The notes under the pieces are model-generated. The model made no database searches. It was not told the DNA's origin and saw only the letters and a program-made list of their open reading frames with translations. The position numbers and the translations under genes were made by a program. A stretch of 64,000 nucleotides of DNA, from the NCBI RefSeq assembly GCF_030682515.1, contig NZ_JAUXOD010000011.1, positions 1 through 64,000 of the forward strand. The letters are read 5' to 3'. Numbering within the stretch: position 1 is the first letter of the stretch; each line of letters starts with the position of its first letter. The stretch is from Hoeflea sp. (GTDB lineage Bacteria; Pseudomonadota; Alphaproteobacteria; Rhizobiales; Rhizobiaceae). This document shows positions 1-7,594 of the stretch, piece after piece.

Positions 1-98
1 AGCCGAAGCTGAAGAACAATATTACGCCATGCTGGACGAAGCAGCTATGGCCGCATAGCTTAAACGAAAATGGCCTCCGGCAAACCCGGGGCGGTTCA
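1..98 (+). mobile_element. Right end of an IS3-family-like insertion sequence (partial)
   Basis: The segment ends in a sequence of the form TGAACCGCCCCGGGTTTGCC when read on the minus strand from 98. That resembles terminal inverted repeats of IS3-family elements as I remember them. It directly follows the stop codon of a transposase-like C-terminus (stop at 56-58). The boundary at 98 is supported independently: the receiver-domain reading frame on the minus strand is normal down to 99 and turns into unrelated sequence exactly where this end begins. Only the terminal part of the element is in the window. Family assignment is by recall. Confidence 0.55.
2..58 (+). CDS. C-terminal tail of a probable IS3-family transposase OrfB (partial)
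   Basis: The reading frame starting at base 2 gives AEAEEQYYAMLDEAAMAA and then TAG at 56-58. The tail EEQYYAMLDE resembles the last residues of IS3-family OrfB transposases, which often end in a QYYAMLE-type motif. The rest of the gene lies outside the window. The call rests on 18 residues and on the adjacent element end, so another protein remains possible. Confidence 0.45.
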   Translation, partial: AEAEEQYYAMLDEAAMAA

Positions 99-226
99 GC
101 TATTTTCCAAGCCGCCTCGGCGTCCGCGACAGTCGCGAACACATCGACCGCATGACCTGCCTCGGTAAGCCGTCGCCCCAGGGCCTCGGAAAGCAAGCGA
201 TCATTCTCGACAACCAGAATTCGCAT
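99..226 (-). pseudogene. Response regulator receiver domain, truncated by insertion
   Basis: Reading down from the ATG at 226, the frame gives MRILVVENDRLLSEALGRRL and continues for about 43 residues. This is the beta1-alpha1-beta2 start of a CheY-like receiver domain of a two-component response regulator, with the acidic pair (Glu/Asp at residues 8 and 10) present. After residue 43 (about base 99) the sequence stops resembling a receiver domain. The phospho-acceptor Asp, expected near residue 51, and the whole output domain are missing. The break coincides with the insertion-sequence end at 98, so the gene was most likely interrupted and is non-functional here. Confidence 0.7.
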
Positions 227-286
227 CGCGACTCTCCATAACCTTACGTCGGGTGGTCAACATGAAGCTTTCATTCGCTGACTGGC

Positions 287-600
287 TGTGCGTATTCCGA
301 CCAAGCCGCCCGGGCATTCCGAGATTGAGTCGCCCGGGTTTCCGGGATGGTGTCGCCCGCCCTTTCGCGCGCCGCTGACCTCTGATTTTCCTGTCACACA
401 GAGTGTATTCGGTCAATCTCTCAAGGCGGGTTTCAGGCGCGTTCGCCGCACCTGTCGTCGGAGAGCTCGACGCGATCGAGGTCATGGACGAGGCGATCGA
501 GCATGGCGTCGGCGCAGGTCGCAGACCGATGACCTCGTGCTGCATCTGCCTGGTGGCGACGGTCGATCCGCGTCCGGAACGGACTGCGGGAAGCGTAAGA
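287..600 (-). mobile_element. Decayed end of an IS21-family element
   Basis: Two signs agree. Bases 293-360 hold three imperfect tandem units of about 22-24 bp (293-314, 315-338, 339-360), each with a TTCCG core followed by a TCGCCC or CCGCCC core. Such repeated terminal units are typical of IS21-family ends, and the probable tip starts with TGTGCG at 287. On the minus strand, just upstream, is a degraded IstB-like C-terminus (433-600). The rest of the element is absent, so this is a non-mobile relic. Confidence 0.55.
433..600 (-). pseudogene. IstB-like helper ATPase C-terminus, frameshifted
   Basis: The minus strand encodes HEVIG in one frame and ADAMLDRLVHDLDRVELSDD in another, ending with a stop at 433. 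Together they match the usual IstB ending (a HEVIGDPTxADAILDRLVH type motif), with a frameshift between the two pieces. IstB is the ATP-binding helper of IS21-family transposition. No intact ATPase domain is present upstream, so only the degraded tail remains. Confidence 0.5.
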
Positions 601-862
601 AGCGGACCCTGAACGGGCCTGCAGCGACGTCCACCTGGCGGGCGACTGCAACGCGGAACGGTGGCTGCAATCATCTCGGAAGCGCGGGCAACATCACTTG
701 GTATCTGCTGAACTTTCGAAAGTTGTTTCTACCGGAGTGGTCGCCACGCGCGCGCCGTACGACTGATACGTACGCTGCTCAACTCCAGCGGCTTCGTCGA
801 GCGCTTGGTAGGGTTGGAATCTGCAAGTTTTCTGCAAGCTAGCCAGCGCACGCACCGCGGCT
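601..862. other. Intergenic stretch, no gene recognised
   Basis: This gap lies between the IS21-type relic and the lipid phosphatase gene. Open frames here are short, low in recognisable motifs and overlap both strands. I see no further insertion-sequence end and no clear promoter. It presumably contains the promoter for the gene starting at 863. Confidence 0.4.
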
Positions 863-1555
863 ATGAGCACACTCCTATCCAATCCTGATTCATCGGGCGC
901 GAAAATCGACCGTCTGATTATTGCGTTTACACTTGGCATTTTAGCAATCAGCATGTTGTTCTGGTTGTTTCCAGAAGTAGATTTGGTTGTGAGCCGATGG
1001 TTTTTCAGCCCCATCGACGGATTCTTATGGTCAAGTAACTCATTCCTGCAAGGGCTTCGTAAAAGTTCCTCCTGGGTTATAGTCGGGGTCATTCTCGTTA
1101 TCTCGGTCTGCATCCTCTGGCATACCATCAATGCGACCTTGACCTGGTCTTGCCTGCGGAAGCCGATTTGGCTGCTGTCTGGACTGGCTCTCGGCCCCGG
1201 CCTCCTTGTAAACGGTCTCTTGAAGGCGCACTGGGGTCGACCCAGACCAATCCAGGTCGACATCTTTGGAGGGGACGCAGTACACCAATCGGTCTGGGTC
1301 ATCAGCGACTGGTGCGAACGAAACTGTTCGTTTGTCAGCGGGGAGGCTGCCTCATCGGCGTGGCTCGTCGCTGCGGCCCTCGTTGCGCCTAAGCCCATAA
1401 GGCTGGCTGCAACTGCAACGACTCTTGCCTATGCTGGATCGCTATCGTTGAACCGGGTCGCCTTCGGCGGACATTTCCTTTCGGATGTTGTGCTCGCCTG
1501 GCTTATCTGCGGTTTGATATTCGCAATTCTTTATCGGCTTATTCCAGACAGGTGA
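863..1555 (+). CDS. PAP2-family lipid A phosphatase (LpxE-like)
   Basis: This 230-residue inner-membrane protein belongs to the type 2 phosphatidic acid phosphatase superfamily. The three signature motifs are visible. K121-x6-RP (residues 121-129) is motif 1. SGE at 159-161 takes the place of the usual PSGH motif. R198-x5-H204-x3-D208 is motif 3. About five to six hydrophobic segments are seen (near 19-37, 70-90, 103-120, 163-175, 183-195, 205-228). Rhizobial LpxE proteins of this type remove the 1-phosphate of lipid A on the periplasmic face. A generic undecaprenyl-pyrophosphate or phosphatidylglycerophosphate phosphatase is the alternative. The gene stands alone next to mobile-element scars. 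Confidence 0.75.
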   Translation: MSTLLSNPDSSGAKIDRLIIAFTLGILAISMLFWLFPEVDLVVSRWFFSPIDGFLWSSNSFLQGLRKSSSWVIVGVILVISVCILWHTINATLTWSCLRKPIWLLSGLALGPGLLVNGLLKAHWGRPRPIQVDIFGGDAVHQSVWVISDWCERNCSFVSGEAASSAWLVAAALVAPKPIRLAATATTLAYAGSLSLNRVAFGGHFLSDVVLAWLICGLIFAILYRLIPDR

Positions 1556-1741
1556 TCTAATGGACGAGTCGAGCCGCCCCTCTCGCTATCAGCGCGACAA
1601 AGGCAGTCTATCGCAGAATCCAGGCGGCAGGTGAGGACCACGCCGATTTTTGACCAGCGGGAACCGGAATTTTCCGGGAGCAGGTCACTGCCAGCTTTTG
1701 CCGAACAAAGGAAACGGGCATCAAGGCGCCGTTCTCCCCTT

Positions 1742-1860
1742 TTGATCTCTGCAGGCAGAGTAGTCCGGGCATGCCTCGCCGTTGATGGCACGATTGAGTT
1801 CGTCGACAAGCTGCCATCCCTGCAGGTTGAGCGGCCCGGCCGGAGCCGCTGGATGCGGGC
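1742..1860 (-). pseudogene. C-terminal remnant of a periplasmic sugar-binding protein
   Basis: On the minus strand one frame reads LNLQGWQLVDELNRAINGE, the kind of C-terminal helix found in RbsB-type periplasmic binding proteins, where (F/Y)QLVDE(L/I)NRA is common. The similarity fades after about 15 more residues, where a frameshift or loss of homology occurs, and no N-terminal part is present. The rest of the 1556-1860 gap holds nothing recognisable. This looks like a relic of an ABC sugar importer once next to the TRAP operon. Confidence 0.4.
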
Positions 1861-2697
1861 CTATTCGGTCTCCATCAGGTCGTGGCGCAGACGCTGCTCG
1901 TCCAGCGGCAAGCCGGTGAAGATGTGCCAGGCGTCCACGCCCTGACCGATGAAGAGTTCGTAGCCCGAGATTGTCTGAAGTCCCTGCTTGCCGGCGTCGC
2001 CCAGAAAGAGCGTATGGACCGGTGTATAGACGGCATCAAATGCCCACTCCGCCCCCGCCATATGGCGCTGGTCAAGGGGTGTCCCCGGATGGCCATCCAT
2101 GCCGATCGGGGTGCAATTGACAATCCCGCTTGCTCCCCGTGACAGCGCACCCGCATCGCGGCCGGTCTCGACACGAAGATGCGGGGCGACAAGCCGCAAA
2201 GCCGTGGCGAGCGCTTCTGCCTTGGGGATGTCGATATCCGCAAGGCGGATCTCCTCGAGACCGAGCGCAATGAGCCCGTAGGCGACGGCCTTGCCCACGC
2301 CGCCGGCGCCGATCATGAGGACGGGTCCGGGCGCGGCAGTGCCAAGCACCCGGCGATAGGCCCGGATGAATCCCGTATAGTCCGTGTTGAAGCCGTGGGG
2401 GCCATCTGCATCGAAAACCACCGTGTTGACGGCTCCCATGGTCCTGACCAGCGCATCTTCGATGATCACCCTGGTGCTGGCGCGTTCCTTGTAGGGATAG
2501 GTCACGTTGACGCCGCGATAGCCTGCCTGGGCAATGTCAGCGAACAGACGGTCAAAGGACTTGCCCTGTTCGGCCGGCACAAGGCGGTCATAGGTGACTG
2601 CGCGACCGTTCTGAAGGCCAGCCAGCCGATGCAGGCGCGGGGCTTGCGATTGCGCGATGTTGTCGCCGATCAGGCCGAGGCGTATCGTAGTGCTCAC
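1861..2697 (-). CDS. Shikimate/quinate dehydrogenase family enzyme (AroE-like)
   Basis: The protein is about 278 residues, the usual AroE length. The N-terminal substrate domain carries NVTYPYK with the catalytic Lys, and NTDYTGF supplies the catalytic Asp. The Rossmann half has GAGGVGKAVAY for NAD(P). The YPYK/DYTGF variants fit catabolic quinate/shikimate dehydrogenases better than biosynthetic AroE (family knowledge). I chose the GTG at 2697 because GAGGG sits 7-8 bases upstream; a TTG at 2715 is possible. It is the last gene of the GntR-linked TRAP operon, so its substrate is probably what the importer brings in. The exact cyclitol or hydroxy-acid substrate cannot be read from sequence. 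Confidence 0.8.
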   Translation of the reverse strand: MSTTIRLGLIGDNIAQSQAPRLHRLAGLQNGRAVTYDRLVPAEQGKSFDRLFADIAQAGYRGVNVTYPYKERASTRVIIEDALVRTMGAVNTVVFDADGPHGFNTDYTGFIRAYRRVLGTAAPGPVLMIGAGGVGKAVAYGLIALGLEEIRLADIDIPKAEALATALRLVAPHLRVETGRDAGALSRGASGIVNCTPIGMDGHPGTPLDQRHMAGAEWAFDAVYTPVHTLFLGDAGKQGLQTISGYELFIGQGVDAWHIFTGLPLDEQRLRHDLMETE

Positions 2698-2778
2698 CTT
2701 GCATCCCTCTTTCAAAGATCAGCTTCCTTGCCCGTCCCGGCCGCCTGTCGGGACCACGGGACGCGCCATTGCCAGCCG

Positions 2779-3708
2779 TTACAGCTTTTGGATCCGTTCG
2801 CGCATCCGATCCGCGCCCGCGATGATCTGGTCCAGCACGACCTCAACCGCCCAGTGTCGCTCCCCGATGTCATAGGTCACGCTGCGGCAATGGATATCGG
2901 CAAAGGTTCCAATGCGGCGATGGTAGTGCTTGGCAAGCTTGGGATAGCCCATGCTTTCAGCCATGGCGGCAAGAACGAGGAATGTGTCGAGTTCGGAGGC
3001 AAGCCCGGGGTGCGCCTTTCCGTAATCGATCAGCCACCGGTACAGGTCTGGATGAAAATTGTTCATGATCCCGGAAAACCCGTGGGCGCCGGCCTGGATG
3101 GCGGGCCAGGCAATGGCGGCATTGGCATTGTTGATCGCCAGCGGAGTTCCCCGAACCAGGGCAATGCGCCGTTTCAGATGCTCGAGGTCACAGGTGACAT
3201 CCTTGAGGAAGGCGAAGCGGCCGCTATGGGCGCACCAGCTGACCTCGTCATCCGTCAACAGGCGGCGATAGGGGGCAGGGCATTCATAGAGGCCGAGCAT
3301 CAGGTCCGCAGGCAGGGCTTCAAGCAGCGCGTCCATCCGGCTGCGGAAAATGGAACTGTCCTCACCCGCGGCAGCCAGGCGGTTTGTCACCAGAACGACG
3401 GCATCAACACCGGTGTCCGCGATGGCGCGCAGTTCCGACTTCTGGTCAAGGACCGATTCCGAGATATGGCCCGAGGCCACCACCGGGACCCGCCCTGCGA
3501 CCCGCTCCACGGTAAAGCGGGCCAGTTCACGCCGTTCCTCCAGTGAAAGAAACAGCATTTCGGATGATTGGCACACCGCAAACAGACCGTGGGACCCGTT
3601 GTCGAGATACCATTCGATCAGGCGGGCATACCCGTCCCAGTCAATCGTGTTGTCCGGACGGAATGGCGTGATCATCACCGGGAAAACGCCCTGCATGGCA
3701 TGTGGCAT
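2779..3708 (-). CDS. DapA/NanA-family aldolase or dehydratase
   Basis: This is a TIM-barrel protein of the dihydrodipicolinate synthase/N-acetylneuraminate lyase family, about 309 residues. The Schiff-base lysine lies in FAFLKDVTCD (K169) and the partner tyrosine in GLYECPAP (Y141). Family members cleave or dehydrate 2-keto-3-deoxy acids. In TRAP operons for sugar acids they often act on a keto-deoxy-aldonate or -aldarate. The ATG at 3708 is preceded by GAGGA at good spacing; the TTG at 3723 is a weaker start. It lies between dctM and the AroE-like gene on the same strand. Loss of the usual GxxxS/T signature detail prevents a substrate call. Confidence 0.8.
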   Translation of the reverse strand: MPHAMQGVFPVMITPFRPDNTIDWDGYARLIEWYLDNGSHGLFAVCQSSEMLFLSLEERRELARFTVERVAGRVPVVASGHISESVLDQKSELRAIADTGVDAVVLVTNRLAAAGEDSSIFRSRMDALLEALPADLMLGLYECPAPYRRLLTDDEVSWCAHSGRFAFLKDVTCDLEHLKRRIALVRGTPLAINNANAAIAWPAIQAGAHGFSGIMNNFHPDLYRWLIDYGKAHPGLASELDTFLVLAAMAESMGYPKLAKHYHRRIGTFADIHCRSVTYDIGERHWAVEVVLDQIIAGADRMRERIQKL

Positions 3709-3744
3709 TGAAATTGTCCTCAAAGCAAAAGGAAACGAAAGGCG

Positions 3745-5040
3745 TCAATTGCTGTATCCGAAAGCGCGTGGCAGCATCAAAGTGAGGTCAGGAAACAGGA
3801 TCAGGACCAGCAGGGCAGCTACCAGCACACCCAGGAACAGCCATATCTCGCGGATGATTTCCGCCAGGGGAATGCGGGTCACCGCATTGATCACGAAGAG
3901 TAGAATGCCGTAGGGCGGCGTAATCAGCCCAATCATGCAGTTGACGATCGCAACGACCCCGAAATGCACCAGGTCTATGCCCAGTTCGCGGCATGCGGGA
4001 ATGAACAAGGGAATGATCACCAGAATGATGGTGGAGGCATCGAGCAGACAGCCGAGCAGCAGCAGAAGCAGGTTGACGCAGAGCAGAAACACAAGCGGGT
4101 GCATGTCGATGCCGACCATTGCATGCGCCACGACACCCGGGATGTTTTCCGAGGCCACGATGTAGTTCAGGATCAGCGCTCCACCGATGATCAGGCCGAC
4201 GGCGGCCGAGGATCGCGCGCTGCTGACCAGGATTTCATAAAAATGGGCAAGGCTGAGGGACCGGTAAAACACCGCCGCCAGAAACAAGGCGTAAAGAGCA
4301 GCGACGGCTGCGGCCTCGGTCGGCGTCGTGACGCCGCCATAGATGCCATAGAGAAGGATCGCAGGCATCAGGAGCGCCGGTCCGGCATTGAGCGTGAGGC
4401 GCGGGAAGTCCCGCAAGGGGACGGGTTCATCCTTCGCAAATCCGCGCTTGTGCGAGATCCAGGCGTTCATGATCATCAGGACGCCCCCCATGAAGAGCCC
4501 TGGCAGGATACCCGCCAGAAACAGGAAGCCGATCGAGGTGTTGGACACCAGCGCGTAAAGCACCATCGGGATGGAAGGGGGGATGATGGGGCCGATTGTT
4601 GCCGAAGCCGCCGTGATCGCGGCCGCATATCCGCGGGAGTAGTTTCCGGATTTCACCATCATCTCGATGATCAGCTTGCCGATTCCGGCGGCGTCTGCGA
4701 TCGCCGAGCCGGACATGCCCGAGAACACGAGTGAAGACAGGATATTGACGTGACCAAGGCCGCCGCGAAAGCGGCCGACAAGTGCGATGCAGAACTGCAG
4801 CAGACGGTCGGAGACGGTGCCGGCATTCATGATATTGGCGGCCACAATGAAAAGCGGAACCGCCAGCAGGATGAAGCTCTGATAGAGCCCGTCCATCAGA
4901 ATCTTGCCGCTGATCCCGATGCTCTGGCCGGTTGCCGCCAGATAGGCAAAGGAGGCAACCAGGATTGCGTAGGCGATCGGCGTTCCAATGGCGGCGAGCC
5001 CCATCAGAACGGCGAGGCACAGGAGAAACTCGACGCTCAT
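3745..5040 (-). CDS. dctM: TRAP transporter large permease (DctM)
   Basis: This 431-residue, very hydrophobic inner-membrane protein has about 12 membrane segments. It has the DctM-type features GMSGSAIADAAGIGK (residues ~107-121) and PPSIPMVLYA (~153-162). It is the ion-coupled translocating subunit of a tripartite ATP-independent periplasmic transporter, working with DctQ (5037-5624) and the binding protein DctP (5686-6702). Its ATG overlaps the end of dctQ by 4 bases. The operon continues with the DapA-like and AroE-like enzymes. Confidence 0.93.
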   Translation of the reverse strand: MSVEFLLCLAVLMGLAAIGTPIAYAILVASFAYLAATGQSIGISGKILMDGLYQSFILLAVPLFIVAANIMNAGTVSDRLLQFCIALVGRFRGGLGHVNILSSLVFSGMSGSAIADAAGIGKLIIEMMVKSGNYSRGYAAAITAASATIGPIIPPSIPMVLYALVSNTSIGFLFLAGILPGLFMGGVLMIMNAWISHKRGFAKDEPVPLRDFPRLTLNAGPALLMPAILLYGIYGGVTTPTEAAAVAALYALFLAAVFYRSLSLAHFYEILVSSARSSAAVGLIIGGALILNYIVASENIPGVVAHAMVGIDMHPLVFLLCVNLLLLLLGCLLDASTIILVIIPLFIPACRELGIDLVHFGVVAIVNCMIGLITPPYGILLFVINAVTRIPLAEIIREIWLFLGVLVAALLVLILFPDLTLMLPRAFGYSN

Positions 5041-5624
5041 GACCTGGGCCGCGGGGTTTCGGCAGGGTCCAGATCCGGGGTCCCATGGCGATAGGCCTGC
5101 CAGACCTGCCAGAAATAACGGGCGCTGATGGCAAACAGGAAAATGATGTAGATGATGTAGATGTCCCTCATCCGGATCCAGTCACCGAGCAGATCACCCA
5201 GGGTCGCCGTCCGTTTCAACCGCAAGATCACGAAGCGATCCCATGTCGGAAACGCCGAGACGAAAACCGCAACGGCGATGATCAGCCCCGAAACAATCGC
5301 GAAGACACGCCTGACCCGGGGCGGGACTGAGACATAGAGGACATCGAAGGTCACGTGATCCCGGCTTCGAACGACAAAGGCGTTGCCCCAGAAAATCAGC
5401 CAGACCCAGAGGGCGAGGCAGAACTCAAGGGTCCAGCCGAAATTGGATGACGCAAGCCAGGGCAGGTGTTCCGATGCCCATGGAATCCGTGCCGCATAGC
5501 GCACGACAACCTGCAGGATGAATGTCGCGAACATCGCGGCCATCAATGCCGCCGCAAAGGCCTCGGCCGAGATGCGCAGTATTTTGAGAATGCGGGGCAA
5601 GTCTTGACCTCGGACAAGCCACAC
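5037..5624 (-). CDS. dctQ: TRAP transporter small permease (DctQ)
   Basis: This is a DctQ-family small subunit of up to 195 residues with four membrane segments (near 18-38, 64-84, 105-125, 155-172). Trp- and Phe-rich motifs such as FCLALWVWLIFWGNAF are typical. It joins DctM in the inner membrane. The start is uncertain: GTG at 5624 has no clear ribosome-binding site, while TTG at 5600 has GAGG about 8 bases upstream. A hairpin (5649-5670) separates it from dctP. Confidence 0.88.
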   Translation of the reverse strand: MWLVRGQDLPRILKILRISAEAFAAALMAAMFATFILQVVVRYAARIPWASEHLPWLASSNFGWTLEFCLALWVWLIFWGNAFVVRSRDHVTFDVLYVSVPPRVRRVFAIVSGLIIAVAVFVSAFPTWDRFVILRLKRTATLGDLLGDWIRMRDIYIIYIIFLFAISARYFWQVWQAYRHGTPDLDPAETPRPRS

Positions 5625-5648
5625 CGAGATGTGGTCACTGGAGGGTGA

Positions 5649-5670
5649 TGGCCGGAGCTTGCCCCGGCCA
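5649..5670 (-). promoter_or_regulatory. Intercistronic hairpin between dctP and dctQ
   Basis: TGGCCGG (5649-5655) and CCGGCCA (5664-5670) form a perfect 7-bp stem with an 8-base loop. No T-run follows on the transcribed (minus) strand, so it is unlikely to be a full terminator. It sits directly after the binding-protein gene. A role in stabilising the dctP message is inferred. Confidence 0.5.
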
Positions 5671-5685
5671 CTTCGTCATGACGGC

Positions 5686-6702
5686 TTAGTCGCCCAGAGC
5701 GTTGATCTGTTCGAGAACGCCCTCGGGCCATGCCTTGGCAAGATCGGACCCGACATATTGCGCCTGCACATGGGTGCGGAAGGCCTTGAGATCCGGCTCG
5801 TAAACATCGAGCCCCTGCCCGGTGAGGAACGCGACCAATTCTTCCTCTTTCTTCAGCTGTGCCTGGCGGCCGGATTCGGCTGCATCCTCGGCCGCCTTCT
5901 TCACGACGGCCTGCTGTTCGGCGCTCAATCCGTCCCAGACCGACTTCGAGAAGGCGACGTAGTTGAGATCGACCAGATGCGCCGTGAGGCTGACCTGCTT
6001 GGTGACTTCGTAGAATTTGGCGTCGACGACTGTGGGCAGGGGGTTGTCCTGACCATCGACCGATCCGGTCTGCAACGCCGTGTAGATCTCGGTAAAGGCC
6101 ATCGGCGTCGGGTTGGCGCCGAGCGCACGGCCGAGGAACTGCCAGGCATCGCTACCAGGCATGCGCAGATTGACACCCGCGAGGTCAGCCGGCGTCATCA
6201 CAGTCTTCTCTGCCTTTGGAAAGCGCAGGTTGACGTGCCGTTTTCCCAGATACATGACGGCCAGCAGCTTGACGCCCAGTTCGTCTTCCACCTTTTGCTT
6301 GAAGGAATCCATCAGGGGGTCATTGAACACCTTCACCTGGTGCTCTGCGCTCTGGTGGACATAGCCTGTGGCGAAGATGGAGAATTCAGGCAGAAAATTT
6401 GCAAGTTCCTGTGCCGAGGTGATCGACATTTCGAGATCGCCGGCGGCAATGGTTTCGAGTTCGGAGCCCTGCGGAACCAAGGATGCATTGTAGTGGGGCT
6501 GGTATGTGGCGAACTCGCTGACTGCCGGACCGAAAACCGTTGCCAGCGCCACGGAACGCTGATCGGTGTCGGACGCGGGCGTGGACATCCGGATGACCGG
6601 CTTGTCCTGGGCGGTTGCGGAATTGAGCGGCATGGATGCGGCAAGCAATGCCAGCATGCCTGTTGATGCCAGCATGATCCGGCGCGTGATCTGTTTCGTC
6701 AT
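5686..6702 (-). CDS. dctP: TRAP transporter substrate-binding protein (DctP)
   Basis: This 338-residue periplasmic receptor starts with a signal peptide (basic start MTKQITRR, hydrophobic core to about 25, cleavage after SATAQ). The DctP fold is marked by GVNLRMPGSDAW (~165-176), whose Arg contacts the substrate carboxylate in the family, and by the later GSVDGQDNPL motif. That Arg indicates an organic or sugar acid. GGAGGAAG precedes the ATG. It is the first gene of the minus-strand operon, divergent from the GntR gene, with a palindromic operator between them. Confidence 0.92.
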   Translation of the reverse strand: MTKQITRRIMLASTGMLALLAASMPLNSATAQDKPVIRMSTPASDTDQRSVALATVFGPAVSEFATYQPHYNASLVPQGSELETIAAGDLEMSITSAQELANFLPEFSIFATGYVHQSAEHQVKVFNDPLMDSFKQKVEDELGVKLLAVMYLGKRHVNLRFPKAEKTVMTPADLAGVNLRMPGSDAWQFLGRALGANPTPMAFTEIYTALQTGSVDGQDNPLPTVVDAKFYEVTKQVSLTAHLVDLNYVAFSKSVWDGLSAEQQAVVKKAAEDAAESGRQAQLKKEEELVAFLTGQGLDVYEPDLKAFRTHVQAQYVGSDLAKAWPEGVLEQINALGD

Positions 6703-6825
6703 GTCGTTTCTTCCTCCCAGACTTGAATGATAGCAGGCGCAAACCCGTCCCCGCCAGCCGTGTTCCGCTCGTAAAGGCAGCCTCCAACACGTTCAGGGTC
6801 ATACATTCGTGCTTACTGTCATCGA

Positions 6826-6839
6826 ACTAACATGTTAGT
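6826..6839. promoter_or_regulatory. Palindromic operator between dctP and gntR-type gene
   Basis: ACTAACATGTTAGT is a perfect 14-bp palindrome. A further half-site GTGTTAG lies at 6843-6849. It lies in the divergent promoter region between the TRAP operon and the GntR-family gene, 33 bases before the chosen regulator start. This is a likely binding site for that regulator, by position and symmetry only. Confidence 0.6.
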
Positions 6840-6871
6840 GTCGTGTTAGCAACAGCCCCTTGGAAGAGAAC

Positions 6872-7594
6872 ATGTCCGCACCCATCACCAGCCGCCAAGG
6901 CTCCCCGAGACCAACCGCCCCTGCCGGCGGTGAAAACTCGCTTCGGCAGGTAGCCTATCAGCGCATCGAGGATCTGTTGAACTGGGGCAAGGTCCGGCCC
7001 GGCCAGATCATTTCCCAAAGGGAGCTGGTTGACATGACGGAGGTTACATTGAGTGCCGTGCGTGAAGCCATTCCGCGGTTTGAGGCGGAGGGCCTGCTGC
7101 AAACATTGCCCCAGCGGGGCCTGATGGTTCCAAGCCTGGATGTCACCTTCATCCGGGAGGCCTATCAGATGCGCCGGATCATAGAGCTTGCCACTGTCCC
7201 GGAACTGCTCGCCATGCTTGATCGCGCCATTGTGCGGGACTGGATCGAGTGGCACCTTGCGGCGAGAGACAGGCTTGGCAGCGATCGCAATTCAGACCTG
7301 ACGGACTTTCTGCGGGACTTCCAGCTCTACGACTGGGACATGCATGCAAGCATGGTCAATGCGATGGACAACAGCCTGATTTCCAATGTCTACCGGGTGA
7401 CCGCCATCAAGATCCGCATGTCGGCTCAATCGCGTGTCCGGGTCACCCGCGAGAACGCGACCCGGGTTATCAAGGAGCATCTTGAGTTCTTGAACCCCCT
7501 GCTGGAGGGCCACCCGGAGGAGGCGACCAAAGCGCTCTCGCACCATATTGATCAATCGCTGACTCTCGCATTGGGAGGCACATTGAAGGCATGA
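6872..7594 (+). CDS. GntR-family transcriptional regulator (FCD type)
   Basis: The protein is about 240 residues. A winged helix-turn-helix lies at ~20-85 (RQVAYQRIEDLL...GQIISQRELVDM...VREAIPRFEAEGLL). The all-helical C-terminal FCD-type domain (~90-230) has the metal/ligand-site residues D and H in DWDMHASMV and ALSHHIDQ. The family represses uptake operons until a small acid binds. The ATG at 6872 is preceded by GGAAGAG; a TTG at 6860 is in frame. It is divergent from the TRAP operon, which it most likely controls, and it may also act on the second TRAP locus downstream. Confidence 0.85.
   Translation: MSAPITSRQGSPRPTAPAGGENSLRQVAYQRIEDLLNWGKVRPGQIISQRELVDMTEVTLSAVREAIPRFEAEGLLQTLPQRGLMVPSLDVTFIREAYQMRRIIELATVPELLAMLDRAIVRDWIEWHLAARDRLGSDRNSDLTDFLRDFQLYDWDMHASMVNAMDNSLISNVYRVTAIKIRMSAQSRVRVTRENATRVIKEHLEFLNPLLEGHPEEATKALSHHIDQSLTLALGGTLKA

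Noticed and set aside
2179-3546. 455-codon plus-strand open frame
   Set aside because: It is antisense to the AroE-like and DapA-like genes, lacks family motifs, and is explained by the high GC content.
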